Part shown: positions 8,863-17,208 of the stretch, piece by piece | Position numbering within the stretch: the stretch's first letter is position 1 | Layout: the number at the start of each line of letters is the position of its first letter | Origin: Mesorhizobium plurifarium | GTDB lineage: Bacteria; Pseudomonadota; Alphaproteobacteria; Rhizobiales; Rhizobiaceae | Direction: 5' to 3' | NCBI GenBank assembly: GCA_000824785.1 | Contig: CCNB01000007.1 | Coordinates: forward strand, 408,021-472,020 | DNA: 64,000 nucleotides | The notes under the pieces: generated by a model | What the model was told of the DNA's origin: nothing | What the model saw: only the letters and a program-made list of their open reading frames with translations | The model's database searches: none | Made by a program: the position numbers and the translations under genes

Positions 8863-9944
8863 GCGCGATCCACTTGCAAAACCTGGTCAAAAAGTTCGGC
8901 GACTTCACCGCGCTGAAGACGATGGACCTCGAGATCGCCGATGGCGAGTTCATGGCGCTGCTCGGACCCTCGGGCTGCGGCAAGTCGACGACGATGAACA
9001 TGATCGCCGGCATGGAAGAGCCGACCAGCGGCAAGATCCTGTTCGGCGAGCGCGACATGGCAGGCGTCCCGATGGGGCGGCGCGGCGTCGGCTTCGTCTT
9101 CCAGAATTACGCCATCTTCACCCATATGACGGTGAGGCAGAATCTCGCTTACGGGCCGAAGATGCGTGGCGCCGCCAAGGCCGAGATCGAGCGCCGCGTC
9201 GGCGCCATCGCCGAGATGCTGCAGCTCTCACCATTGCTCGACCGCAAGGCGGACCGGCTCTCGGTCAACATCCTGCAGCGCGTGGCGATCGGCCGCTCGG
9301 CGATCATGGAGCCGGCGATCTTCCTGCTCGACGAGCCTTTGTCCAATGTCGATGCCGCCTTCCGCGCGGTGATGCGCACCGAGCTCAAGCAGCTGCAGCG
9401 CCAGTTCAGGCAGACCATGGTCTATGTCACGCATGACCAGCTCGAAGCCATGACCATGGCCGACCGCATCGCGGTGATGGATCACGGCGTCCTGCAGCAG
9501 GTCGGCACGCCGCTCGAGGTCTACAACAATCCGGCCAATGTCTTCGTCGCGCGCTTCATCGGCGCACCGGGCATGAACCTGCTCAAGGGCAGCCCGGCGG
9601 AAAGTGACCGCGGACTGGTGATCGATCTCGGACCGCTTGGCGTCACGCCGCCCTTGCCGGGTGAACTGGCTTCGGCCGTGCGCGCGGCGCGCGGCGACGT
9701 GCTCTACGGCTTCCGGCCCGAGCAAGTGGCGCTTGCCGAGCGCGGGCTCTCGATGCCGGTGAGCTTCGTCGAGCGGATCGGCGCGCGCACCATCGTCCAT
9801 CTCGGCGAAGGCGAGAGCGCGGTGAAGGCGGTGTTCGAGAACGATGTCGGGCTGTCGGTCGGGCAGACGGCGACCTTTGCGCCGCCGGCCTCGTCGGTGC
9901 GCGTCTTCGATGCCTCCACCGGCCTCGCAGTGAAGGCGGGCTGA
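8859..9944 (+). CDS. ABC ATPase with degenerate signature motif (asymmetric pair, subunit A)
   Basis: MalK-type ATPase, 361 residues, with C-terminal TOBE-like domain. Walker A GPSGCGKST (36-44), Q82, Walker B FLLDE (D158, E159) and H192 are intact. However, the LSGGQ signature is replaced by LSVNILQ (134-140) and the D-loop reads SNVDA rather than SALDA. The gene is followed three bases later by a second, different ATPase that has a normal signature. In a heterodimer, this subunit's Walker motifs would face the partner's good signature to make the one competent ATP site. Confidence 0.85.
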   Translation: MSAIHLQNLVKKFGDFTALKTMDLEIADGEFMALLGPSGCGKSTTMNMIAGMEEPTSGKILFGERDMAGVPMGRRGVGFVFQNYAIFTHMTVRQNLAYGPKMRGAAKAEIERRVGAIAEMLQLSPLLDRKADRLSVNILQRVAIGRSAIMEPAIFLLDEPLSNVDAAFRAVMRTELKQLQRQFRQTMVYVTHDQLEAMTMADRIAVMDHGVLQQVGTPLEVYNNPANVFVARFIGAPGMNLLKGSPAESDRGLVIDLGPLGVTPPLPGELASAVRAARGDVLYGFRPEQVALAERGLSMPVSFVERIGARTIVHLGEGESAVKAVFENDVGLSVGQTATFAPPASSVRVFDASTGLAVKAG

Positions 9945-9947
9945 GCC

Positions 9948-11009
9948 ATGGCCGATATCGTTTTCCGCAATGTCACCAAACGCTACGGCAACACGCTTGC
10001 CGTGGACGATGCTTCCTTCACCGTCAACGACAACGAGTTCTTCTGCTTCTTCGGCCCGCCGCTGTCGGGCAAGTCGACGATCCTGCGCCTTGTGCTCGGC
10101 CTGGAAGCGCCGGATCAGGGCGAGATCCTGATCGGCGGCAAGCCGGTCAACAGCGTCTCGCCGGCCGAACGCAACGTCGCCATGGTGTTCCAGAACCTGG
10201 CGCTGTTCCCGCATATGAGCGCGCGCGACAATGTCCGCTTCCCGCTGGTCGAGCGGAAAGTGGCGGAAGCCGAGATCGAGAAGCGGCTGGCGGACGTCGC
10301 CACAAAACTTCACATCGGCCATATCCTGCACAAGCCGCCGGCGCAGCTTTCCGGCGGCGAGCGGCAACGCGTGGCGATCGCGCGCGCCCTGGTGCGCGAC
10401 CCGGCGGCCTATCTCATGGACGATCCGATCTCGGCACTCGACGCCAGGCTGCGTGAGGAGACGCGCGTCGAGCTGAAGCGCATCCAGCGCGAGCTCGGCA
10501 AGACGCTGATCTACGTCACGCATGACCAGGAAGAAGCGATGTCGGTCGCCGACCGCATGGCCATCCTGGAGAACGGCTGCATCAGGCAGATCGGCGCGCC
10601 GGCGGAGATCTACGACCGTCCGGCAAGCGCCTATGTAGCACGCATGCTCGGCTCGCCGATGATGAACATCCTGCCGTCGGTGCGCGGCGCGGGTGCGATC
10701 GAGGCGGCGGAAGGGACAATCCGCATCGCCGATGACAAAGCGCCGGCCGAGGCGATCGAGATCGGACTCAGGCCCGAGGACATCAAGGTCCGGCCCTGGA
10801 CGGACAACGAGACGAAGGACGGCCGCCCGGCGCGGGTGTTCGGGGTCGAGCCACTCGGCGGCTACACCGTGGTGACCATAGAAGCCGGGCAGGCGCGGCT
10901 GAGAGCATTGCTGCGCGGCCAGCCCGACATCAGGCCGGGTGCGATGGTGGCGATATCCTGCGAGCCGGGTCGCGTGCATTATTTCGGTCAGGACGGAGGC
11001 GCGCTGTGA
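9948..11009 (+). CDS. ABC ATPase with Walker B Glu-to-Asp change (asymmetric pair, subunit B)
   Basis: Second MalK-type ATPase of the same operon, 353 residues. Walker A is GPPLSGKST (36-44), the signature LSGGERQ (134-140) is normal, but Walker B reads YLMDD, placing Asp159 where the catalytic Glu belongs; H192 is present. Motif positions match those of the upstream ATPase residue for residue, which suggests an ancient duplication followed by complementary specialisation. A MOP/TOBE-like domain occupies the C-terminus. Its TGA overlaps a GTG (11006) upstream of the next gene. Confidence 0.85.
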   Translation: MADIVFRNVTKRYGNTLAVDDASFTVNDNEFFCFFGPPLSGKSTILRLVLGLEAPDQGEILIGGKPVNSVSPAERNVAMVFQNLALFPHMSARDNVRFPLVERKVAEAEIEKRLADVATKLHIGHILHKPPAQLSGGERQRVAIARALVRDPAAYLMDDPISALDARLREETRVELKRIQRELGKTLIYVTHDQEEAMSVADRMAILENGCIRQIGAPAEIYDRPASAYVARMLGSPMMNILPSVRGAGAIEAAEGTIRIADDKAPAEAIEIGLRPEDIKVRPWTDNETKDGRPARVFGVEPLGGYTVVTIEAGQARLRALLRGQPDIRPGAMVAISCEPGRVHYFGQDGGAL

Positions 11010-11044
11010 CGGCGGCCGCAAGGACAGAATTTCGGGAGGAAGTG

Positions 11045-12133
11045 ATGGCAGAAAAAGGCTTCGAGCCGGACGTCGAGGTTCGCACCAGGGACTACAAGAT
11101 CGGTTGCGTCGGCGCCGGCATGATCATGGCCGAGTGCCATCTGGCGGCCTATAAGGAAGCGGGCTTTCCGGTGGTGGCGATTGCCTCGCGCACCAAGGCG
11201 AATGCCGAGAAGGTGGCGACGCGCTGGGGCATTGCGACCGTTCACGACACGCCGGAACAGCTGATCGAGGATCCCAGCGTCGAGATCATCGATCTGGCCT
11301 TTCCGCCGGACCAGCAGCCGGCGCTGATCCGCCATGCGCTGAAGCAGAAGCACATCAAGGCGATCCTGGCGCAGAAGCCGCTGGCGCTGTCGGTCGAGGA
11401 AGCCGTCAAGCTCCGCGACGAAGCGGCGAAGTCTGGCAAGATCCTCTCGGTCAACCAGAACATGCGCTACGACCAGTCGATGCGCGTGTTGAAGCAGATC
11501 ATCGACAGCGGCGCGCTCGGCGACATCGTCTTCGCGCAGATCGACATGCATGCGATCCCGCATTGGCAGACCTTCCTTCAAGGTTACGACCGGCTGACGC
11601 TCGCCAATATGAGTGTGCACCACCTCGACGTGCTGCGCTTCCTGTTTGGCGATCCCGACGAGATCACGACGCTGACGCGCAAGGACCCACGCACTCGGTT
11701 CGACCATTCCGACGGCATCACCGTGTCGACACTGCGCTTCCCGTCGGGCGTGCTTGCGGTGTCGCTGGAAGACGTTTGGTCCGGCCCCCGCCAGGAGGGC
11801 TACAAGGACGACCAGCACATCAACTGGCGCGTCGACGGCACCAAGGGCGTCGCCAAGGGCACGATCGGCTGGCCGACCGGTGCGGCCTCGACGCTGACCT
11901 ACGCTTCGGCCGAGACGACTGGCGGCGAGTGGATGAGCCCGAGCTGGGAGACGATGTGGTTCCCGCATGCCTTTATCGGCGTGATGGAGCAGCTCCAGCA
12001 CGCGGTGAAGACCGGGACGCCGCCGGCGCTGTCCGTCGCCGACAACGTCAAGACCATGGCGCTGGTCGAGGCAGGCTACCGCTCGATGGCGGCGGGCCGC
12101 ACGGTCAAGCTCTCCGAAATCCCGACAAACTGA
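11045..12133 (+). CDS. Gfo/Idh/MocA-family NAD(P)-dependent dehydrogenase
   Basis: Oxidoreductase of 362 residues expected to oxidise a cyclitol or sugar. An N-terminal Rossmann fold with GCVGAGMIMAECH (about residues 20-32) is followed by an AQKPLAL segment (Gfo/Idh enzymes usually have EKP; the catalytic Lys is kept, Glu is Gln) and a VHHLD active-site segment. ATG 11045 with GGGAGGA just upstream is preferred to GTG 11006, which overlaps the previous stop. Position after a polyol-type importer and before a MocC/IolE-like isomerase suggests it acts on the imported compound, as MocA does in rhizopine breakdown. Confidence 0.85.
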   Translation: MAEKGFEPDVEVRTRDYKIGCVGAGMIMAECHLAAYKEAGFPVVAIASRTKANAEKVATRWGIATVHDTPEQLIEDPSVEIIDLAFPPDQQPALIRHALKQKHIKAILAQKPLALSVEEAVKLRDEAAKSGKILSVNQNMRYDQSMRVLKQIIDSGALGDIVFAQIDMHAIPHWQTFLQGYDRLTLANMSVHHLDVLRFLFGDPDEITTLTRKDPRTRFDHSDGITVSTLRFPSGVLAVSLEDVWSGPRQEGYKDDQHINWRVDGTKGVAKGTIGWPTGAASTLTYASAETTGGEWMSPSWETMWFPHAFIGVMEQLQHAVKTGTPPALSVADNVKTMALVEAGYRSMAAGRTVKLSEIPTN

Positions 12134-12168
12134 ATCAACTGAATCGCTTACAAGGAGGAATTCACACC

Positions 12169-13083
12169 ATGATGCAGGCAGGTATTTTCACGGGCTATTT
12201 CCCGTACGGCCTCGAGGAGACGGCGAAGAAGATCCGCGGGCTTGGTTTCAACACGGTGCAGCTCGATCTGCACTTCAAGGATATCGATCTGTCGGCCGGC
12301 CAGATCACCAAGGACAAGGCGAAGAAGGTGCGCGACACCTTCCGCGACCACAACCTGCCGGTCTGCTGCGTGTCGGGCTATACGAACATCATCCACCCGG
12401 ACAAGGCGGAGCGCGAGAAGCGCGTCGGCTATCTCAAGGAGATCATCCGCAACGCGCGCCATTTCGGCTCGCCTTACGTGATCTCGGAGACCGGCACCTA
12501 CAACACCGAGTCCGACTGGGTGCATCACCCGAAGAACAAGACCGAAGAAGGTTTTGAAGAGTGCCGCAAGGTGATCGCCGACCTTGCCCAGACGGCTTAC
12601 GACCACGGCGCGGTGTTCCTGCTCGAAACCTATGTCAACAACGTCGTCGGCTCGGTCGAGGAGACGGTGAAGATGTTCGCGCAGGTCGACCACCCCGGCC
12701 TCGGGCTGCTGATGGACCCGACCAACTATTTCGAGACCCACAACATCGACCGCATGGACCAGATCCTGAACCAGGTCTTCGACACGCTGACCGACAAGAT
12801 CAAGATAGCGCACGCCAAGGACGTGAAGCGTTCGGGCGACGACAAGTCGGAGAAGCATGCCGATATCGGCGACGCCGACGCGATGGAAAGCCACACCTTC
12901 CGCGGTGTCGGCGAGATCGAGCTGCCGGCTCCGGGCCTCGGTTCGCTGAACTACGACCTCTACCTCCAGCGTCTCGCTGAAAAGCATCCGAACATCCCGA
13001 TGATCATCGAGCATCTGTCGGAAGACGACGTGCCGCGCGCCAAGCAGTTCCTCGACGGGAAGCTGCGCGCCAACGGCCTCTAA
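12169..13083 (+). CDS. Sugar-phosphate isomerase/epimerase-like protein (IolE/MocC-like TIM barrel)
   Basis: Xylose-isomerase-like TIM-barrel protein of 304 residues. Likely metal-binding acids and His occur at the expected strand ends: FLLETYVNN, LLMDPTNYF, IAHAKDVK and MIIEHLSEDD. The start is ATG 12169 (or 12172) after AAGGAGGAA. Homologues such as IolE and MocC act on inosose-type cyclitols, and the preceding Gfo/Idh gene supports a cyclitol or polyol route. The precise reaction (dehydration, isomerisation or epimerisation) cannot be told from sequence. Confidence 0.8.
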   Translation: MMQAGIFTGYFPYGLEETAKKIRGLGFNTVQLDLHFKDIDLSAGQITKDKAKKVRDTFRDHNLPVCCVSGYTNIIHPDKAEREKRVGYLKEIIRNARHFGSPYVISETGTYNTESDWVHHPKNKTEEGFEECRKVIADLAQTAYDHGAVFLLETYVNNVVGSVEETVKMFAQVDHPGLGLLMDPTNYFETHNIDRMDQILNQVFDTLTDKIKIAHAKDVKRSGDDKSEKHADIGDADAMESHTFRGVGEIELPAPGLGSLNYDLYLQRLAEKHPNIPMIIEHLSEDDVPRAKQFLDGKLRANGL

Positions 13084-13090
13084 GATCGCC

Positions 13091-13117
13091 GGGCGCCGCC
13101 GCTCCGGTGCGGCGCCC
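13091..13117 (+). terminator. Hairpin between isomerase and binding-protein genes
   Basis: GGGCGCCGC (13091-13099) pairs perfectly with GCGGCGCCC (13109-13117) around a nine-base loop. No T-tract follows. It may attenuate or protect the message at the junction between the first transporter/enzyme block and the second transporter. Confidence 0.45.
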
Positions 13118-13149
13118 GCATTCGCAAGATAGGGAGTGGAGGAAACGAG

Positions 13150-14094
13150 ATGTTGAAATTCGGATTGAAACTAGCGGCCGCGGCGGCCGTGTTCGCGGGC
13201 ATCGCGTTCGGCTCGGCGGCGCAGGCCGCGGATGGCCAGAAGACGTTCTATCTCTTGTCGCATGGCGGCCCGTCCGACGCGTTCTGGATCGACTGGAATG
13301 CCGGCGCGACCAAGGCCTGCGACCAGCTCAAGGTGACCTGCAAGATCTCCTTCAGCGGCGGCGACATGGCGGCGCAGAAGGAGGCCTTCAATTCGGCGCT
13401 CGCCGCCAAGCCGGACGGCATCGCCACGACCTCGGCGCAGCCTGGACTGTGGACCGAGGAAGTGAAGGCGGCGAAGGCCGCCGGCATTCCGATCGTGTTC
13501 TTCAACACGGACGACCCGGCCACCGGACGCCAGGCCTATGTCGGCGCCGACCTCAAGGAAGCCGGCGCGATCTGGGCGAAATATCTCGTCGACCACAAGA
13601 TGGTGAAGCAGGGCGACAAGGTGTTCCTGCCGGTCGAGGTTCCCGGCGCCAGCTACCAGCAGCTCGAGACCGAAGGCATCGCCGGCGTCTTCGATCCGCT
13701 GGGCATCAAATATGACGTGGTCGATTGCGGCACCGATCCGGCCGGCATCATCGCCAAGATGACCGACTACATGGTCGCCAACAATCCGCCGGCGATCATC
13801 GCGCTGGGCGATTCCGTGGCGGCGAGCGTCAAGCGGGTGTTCGACGGCGCCGGCATTCCGGCCGGCAAGATCCCGGTCGTCGGCTGGGGCAATTCGAAGG
13901 AGACGGCGCAGGCGGTCAAGGACGGGTTCGTCAACGCCGCCGCCTGGCAATATCCGTCGGCGCAAGGCTTCATGCCGGTCGCGCTGCTCGGGCTCGCCGC
14001 TTCGGGCGAACCGATCGGCTACGACATCCACACCTTCGGCCTCTATGACGCCTCCAGCGTCGAGCCGATCCTGAAGCTCTACGACAAGAAGTGA
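13150..14094 (+). CDS. CUT2-type sugar ABC transporter substrate-binding protein
   Basis: Periplasmic binding protein of the ribose/rhizopine (Peripla_BP_4) class, 314 residues, with a Sec signal peptide ending around AQAADG. ATG 13150 follows GGGAGTGGAGG. It is the third function type in the array after the MocA- and MocC-like genes and so occupies the role MocB has in rhizopine uptake. A permease and a single-domain ATPase follow. The ligand is probably a cyclitol or sugar; rhizopine itself is only one candidate. Confidence 0.85.
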   Translation: MLKFGLKLAAAAAVFAGIAFGSAAQAADGQKTFYLLSHGGPSDAFWIDWNAGATKACDQLKVTCKISFSGGDMAAQKEAFNSALAAKPDGIATTSAQPGLWTEEVKAAKAAGIPIVFFNTDDPATGRQAYVGADLKEAGAIWAKYLVDHKMVKQGDKVFLPVEVPGASYQQLETEGIAGVFDPLGIKYDVVDCGTDPAGIIAKMTDYMVANNPPAIIALGDSVAASVKRVFDGAGIPAGKIPVVGWGNSKETAQAVKDGFVNAAAWQYPSAQGFMPVALLGLAASGEPIGYDIHTFGLYDASSVEPILKLYDKK

Positions 14095-14100
14095 GAGAAC

Positions 14101-14130
14101 TGGCGCCCGTCGCGCGAGCGTCGGGCGCCA
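14101..14130 (+). terminator. Intercistronic hairpin at binding-protein/permease junction
   Basis: TGGCGCCCG (14101-14109) and CGGGCGCCA (14122-14130) form a perfect nine-base-pair stem starting six bases after the binding-protein stop. The 3' arm runs into a possible permease start codon. No T-tract is present, so a role in mRNA stability or controlled read-through is more likely than termination. Confidence 0.5.
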
Positions 14131-14141
14131 TGCAGAAAAGC

Positions 14142-15161
14142 ATGGTTCAGCAAGTCATGACAGTTACAGCGGAAGATGGCGCGGGGCGCGCGAAAGGCAG
14201 GTCGAGCCTGATGCGTTCGCCGCAATTCTCCTCCTTCGTCATCCTCGTCGTGCTTCTGGTGGTGTTCGCGGTCGCCGACGGCAATTTCCTGTCGCCGCTC
14301 AATATCTCCAACATGATGGCGTTCCTGCCGGAGCTCGGCATCATCGCGCTCGGCATGACGCTATTGCTTACCGCGGGTGAATTCGATCTTTCCGTCGGCG
14401 CGGTGTTCGGGCTGGCCCCCGTGGTGGTGATGCTGCTGGTGCAGAACGCCGGGGTCGATATCGGCGTGGCGCTGCTCGCCGGGCTTCTGCTGTGCATCGC
14501 GATCGGCGCGATCAACGGCGTGATCGTCACCAAGATCGGCATCTCGTCCTTCCTGGTGACGCTGTCGATGCTGCTTATCGTGCGCGGTGCAGCGCTTTAC
14601 ATCACGCAGGGCTTTCCGCTGAAGTCCTGGGATCAGCCGGGCTTCTTCGTCACGCTGCTTGCCGGCAGCTTCAACATCGGCGCGTTCCGCTTCTACACCT
14701 CGCTCTGGTGGTTCATCGGCTTGTCGCTGCTCGCGGTCTATGTGCTCCGCTACGCCAAGCTCGGCAACTGGATCAGCGCCATCGGCTCCAACCGCAACGC
14801 AGCGGTGGCGCGCGGCGTGCCGGCCGATACAGTCAAGATCTGGCTGTTCATCGCGACCTCCGTGCTCGCCGGGCTTGCCGGCATGATCAGCGCCTTCCGC
14901 ATCTCGGCGGCCTCGCCGGTGGCGGGCACCGGCTATGAGCTGGAGGTGATCGCCATGGTCGTGGTCGGCGGCACGGCGCTGACGGGCGGGCGCGGCACGA
15001 TCCTCGGCACCATCGTCGGTGCGCTGATGCTGCGCGCGATCCGCAACGGCATCGTGCTCGTCGGCGTGCCCGGGCTCGCCTACAACATCTTCGTCGGGGT
15101 CATCATCCTCGCCATGCTCATCCTGCACGCTTTGCTGCAGAAAAACGCCGCAAGGAACTGA
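14142..15161 (+). CDS. CUT2-type sugar ABC transporter permease (RbsC/FrcC-like)
   Basis: Inner-membrane permease with eight to ten hydrophobic segments and the family-typical segments TAGEFDLSVGAV and GGTALTGGRGT. The start is uncertain. The frame is open from GTG 14091, but the hairpin at 14101-14130 argues for ATG 14142 (weak AGAAAAG upstream) or ATG 14157; 14142 gives 339 residues. It works with the binding protein upstream and the ATPase six bases downstream. Confidence 0.83.
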   Translation: MVQQVMTVTAEDGAGRAKGRSSLMRSPQFSSFVILVVLLVVFAVADGNFLSPLNISNMMAFLPELGIIALGMTLLLTAGEFDLSVGAVFGLAPVVVMLLVQNAGVDIGVALLAGLLLCIAIGAINGVIVTKIGISSFLVTLSMLLIVRGAALYITQGFPLKSWDQPGFFVTLLAGSFNIGAFRFYTSLWWFIGLSLLAVYVLRYAKLGNWISAIGSNRNAAVARGVPADTVKIWLFIATSVLAGLAGMISAFRISAASPVAGTGYELEVIAMVVVGGTALTGGRGTILGTIVGALMLRAIRNGIVLVGVPGLAYNIFVGVIILAMLILHALLQKNAARN

Positions 15162-15166
15162 CGACG

Positions 15167-15940
15167 ATGCAGGAAGTGCTCCGGCTGCAGAACCTGCAAA
15201 AATCCTTCGGCAGCGTGCGCGCGCTGAAGAACGCCTCGCTGACGCTCAAGGAAGGCGAAGTGGTGGCGCTGCTCGGCGACAATGGCGCCGGCAAGTCGAC
15301 GCTGATCAAGGCGATCTCCGGCGTCTTCCCGATCGATCGCGGCGATATCTATGTGCGCGGCGAAAAGGTCTCGATCCGCTCGACGCGCGAGGCGATGGAC
15401 CTCGGCATCGAGACCATCCATCAGGACACCTCGCTGGCGCCCGACCTCAGCATTGCGCGCAACCTGTTCCTCGGCCGCGAGCCGGTCAATCTCAAATGGC
15501 TGGGCGTCTTCGCACCGCTCGACCTCGCCAAATTGCGCGACGCGGCCTCGGCGTTGCTCAAGCGCGTCGGCATCTCGAAGAAGCTCGACGCCGATGCGCT
15601 GGTCTCGACGCTGTCAGGCGGCGAGCGGCAGTCGATCGCCATCTCGCGCGCCATGCAGTTCGCCGCCAAGGTGATCATCCTCGACGAGCCGACCAACAAT
15701 CTCGGCGTCGAGGAGACGCACGGCGTGCTGCGCTTCGTCAAGGAGATGCGGGAGGCCGGCCATTCGGTGCTGTTGATCACCCACAACATCCACCATGTCT
15801 TCGAGGTCGCCGACCGCATCATCGTCATGCGCCGCGGCGAGATCGTCGCCGAGCAGACCGTCGCCGACACCGACCTGCTGACCGTGGAAAGCCTGATAAC
15901 CGGCGCCGACCTGTCGGCCCTTATGAAAAGGGCGCAGTGA
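15167..15940 (+). CDS. Single-domain sugar ABC ATPase (FrcA-like)
   Basis: ATPase of 257 residues with one nucleotide-binding domain. This is the FrcA pattern known from rhizobial fructose transport rather than the duplicated RbsA pattern. Walker A GDNGAGKST, signature LSGGERQSIAISRAM and Walker B VIILDEPTNNLG are intact, and the switch His is in LLITHNIHH. ATG 15167 lies six bases after the permease stop. Two copies would form the dimer energising the CUT2 permease. Confidence 0.87.
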   Translation: MQEVLRLQNLQKSFGSVRALKNASLTLKEGEVVALLGDNGAGKSTLIKAISGVFPIDRGDIYVRGEKVSIRSTREAMDLGIETIHQDTSLAPDLSIARNLFLGREPVNLKWLGVFAPLDLAKLRDAASALLKRVGISKKLDADALVSTLSGGERQSIAISRAMQFAAKVIILDEPTNNLGVEETHGVLRFVKEMREAGHSVLLITHNIHHVFEVADRIIVMRRGEIVAEQTVADTDLLTVESLITGADLSALMKRAQ

Positions 15941-15944
15941 CGGC

Positions 15945-17126
15945 ATGGTGAAGCTCTACGGTCAGACGCTTTCGCGCCGGCAGGTCGCCGAACGCTCCGG
16001 CATGCTGTCGCAGTTTGCCGGGGTGCGGCTGATGACGCTCGGCGACGGCGTCGAGCGCGGCATCCGCATGCTCGAATTTCGGACGGGCTCTGGGCTGCGC
16101 TTCACCGTGCTGGTCGATCGCGCGCTCGACATCGCCGATTGCGAGTACAAGGGCCAGGCGATCGGCTGGCATTCGCCGAGCGGTTTCCGCAACCCCGGCC
16201 TGCATGACTATGAAGGCGAGGACGGCTTCGCCTGGGGGCGGTCCTTCTCTGGCCTGCTGGTCACCTGCGGCCTTGACCACATTCTCGGCCGCAACGAGGT
16301 GCCGGCCGAAAACTACAATTATCCCGGACGCAAGACGGTGACGCACTCGCTGCATGGCCGCGTCGGCACCATCCCGGCGCGGCTCACCGGCTATGGCGAA
16401 AGCTGGGACGGCGACCGCTGCGTCTTGTGGGCCGAAGGCATCGTCCAGCAGGCAAGCGTGTTCGGCGAGGATCTGCATCTGATCCGCCGCATCGAGGCCG
16501 ATGTCGGCGGCAGCGAGATCCGGCTCTCTGACCGGGTCGTCAATCACGGCTTCCACCGCACGCCGCACATGTATTTCTACCATGTCAATGTCGGGCATCC
16601 GCTGCTCGATGAGGGCTCGCGCTACCTTGCGCCGATCCGCGACGTGGTCTGGGCCGCGCACGAAGGCGAACGTTATGAGGCGCAGAAGGTTGGCTACCGC
16701 ACGGTGCCGGCGCCGCAATTGGGCTTCAGCGAGCAGGTCTGGCAGCATGAGATGGGCGCCGGCAGCAAGGGCGAGGTGCCGGTCGCCATCGTCAACGAGC
16801 GTCTCGGCCTCGGTTTCGAGGTCGTCACCCGCAAGGACCAGTTGCCTTGCTGCTATGAGTGGCAGAATTTCCAGGCGGGACAATATGCGCTTGGCATCGA
16901 GCCCTCGACGCACCATGTGCTCGGCAATCTTGCCGCGCGCGAGCGCGGCGAGATGATCTGGCTGGAGCATGGCGAGACCCGCGCCTATGACGCGGTGTTC
17001 CGCGTCCTCGACGGCAAGGATGCGATTGCCGATGCGGAACGAAGGATAGCGACCATCGCCCGCCAGCCGGAGCAGGATTATCCTCAGCCTTCCGGCAATT
17101 TCCCAAGACTGGCGGGCAGGGCATGA
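15945..17126 (+). CDS. DUF4432 family, aldose-1-epimerase-like protein
   Basis: A 393-residue cytoplasmic protein of the galactose-mutarotase fold, DUF4432 type. The middle of the protein carries HSLHGRVGTIPARLTGYGE and MYFYHVNVGHPLLDEGS, segments typical of this family that supply active-site His and acidic residues. ATG 15945 is four bases past the ATPase stop, so it belongs to the transport operon. It probably binds or interconverts a sugar-like ring compound related to the imported solute. No member of this context is known to me with a proven reaction. Confidence 0.75.
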   Translation: MVKLYGQTLSRRQVAERSGMLSQFAGVRLMTLGDGVERGIRMLEFRTGSGLRFTVLVDRALDIADCEYKGQAIGWHSPSGFRNPGLHDYEGEDGFAWGRSFSGLLVTCGLDHILGRNEVPAENYNYPGRKTVTHSLHGRVGTIPARLTGYGESWDGDRCVLWAEGIVQQASVFGEDLHLIRRIEADVGGSEIRLSDRVVNHGFHRTPHMYFYHVNVGHPLLDEGSRYLAPIRDVVWAAHEGERYEAQKVGYRTVPAPQLGFSEQVWQHEMGAGSKGEVPVAIVNERLGLGFEVVTRKDQLPCCYEWQNFQAGQYALGIEPSTHHVLGNLAARERGEMIWLEHGETRAYDAVFRVLDGKDAIADAERRIATIARQPEQDYPQPSGNFPRLAGRA

Positions 17127-17208
17127 GCGCGACATTTATCCATAGCAAACCCTCAGGCCGGCGGACCGGATTGCCAGCGCTCAGTGAAGATTGGAGGCCG
17201 ATGTGACG

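Noticed and set aside
9228..11021. A 597-codon minus-strand frame antisense to both ATPase genes
   Set aside because: Composition is Arg/His/Asp-rich with no motifs, and the sense strand has two unmistakable ABC ATPases in the same place.
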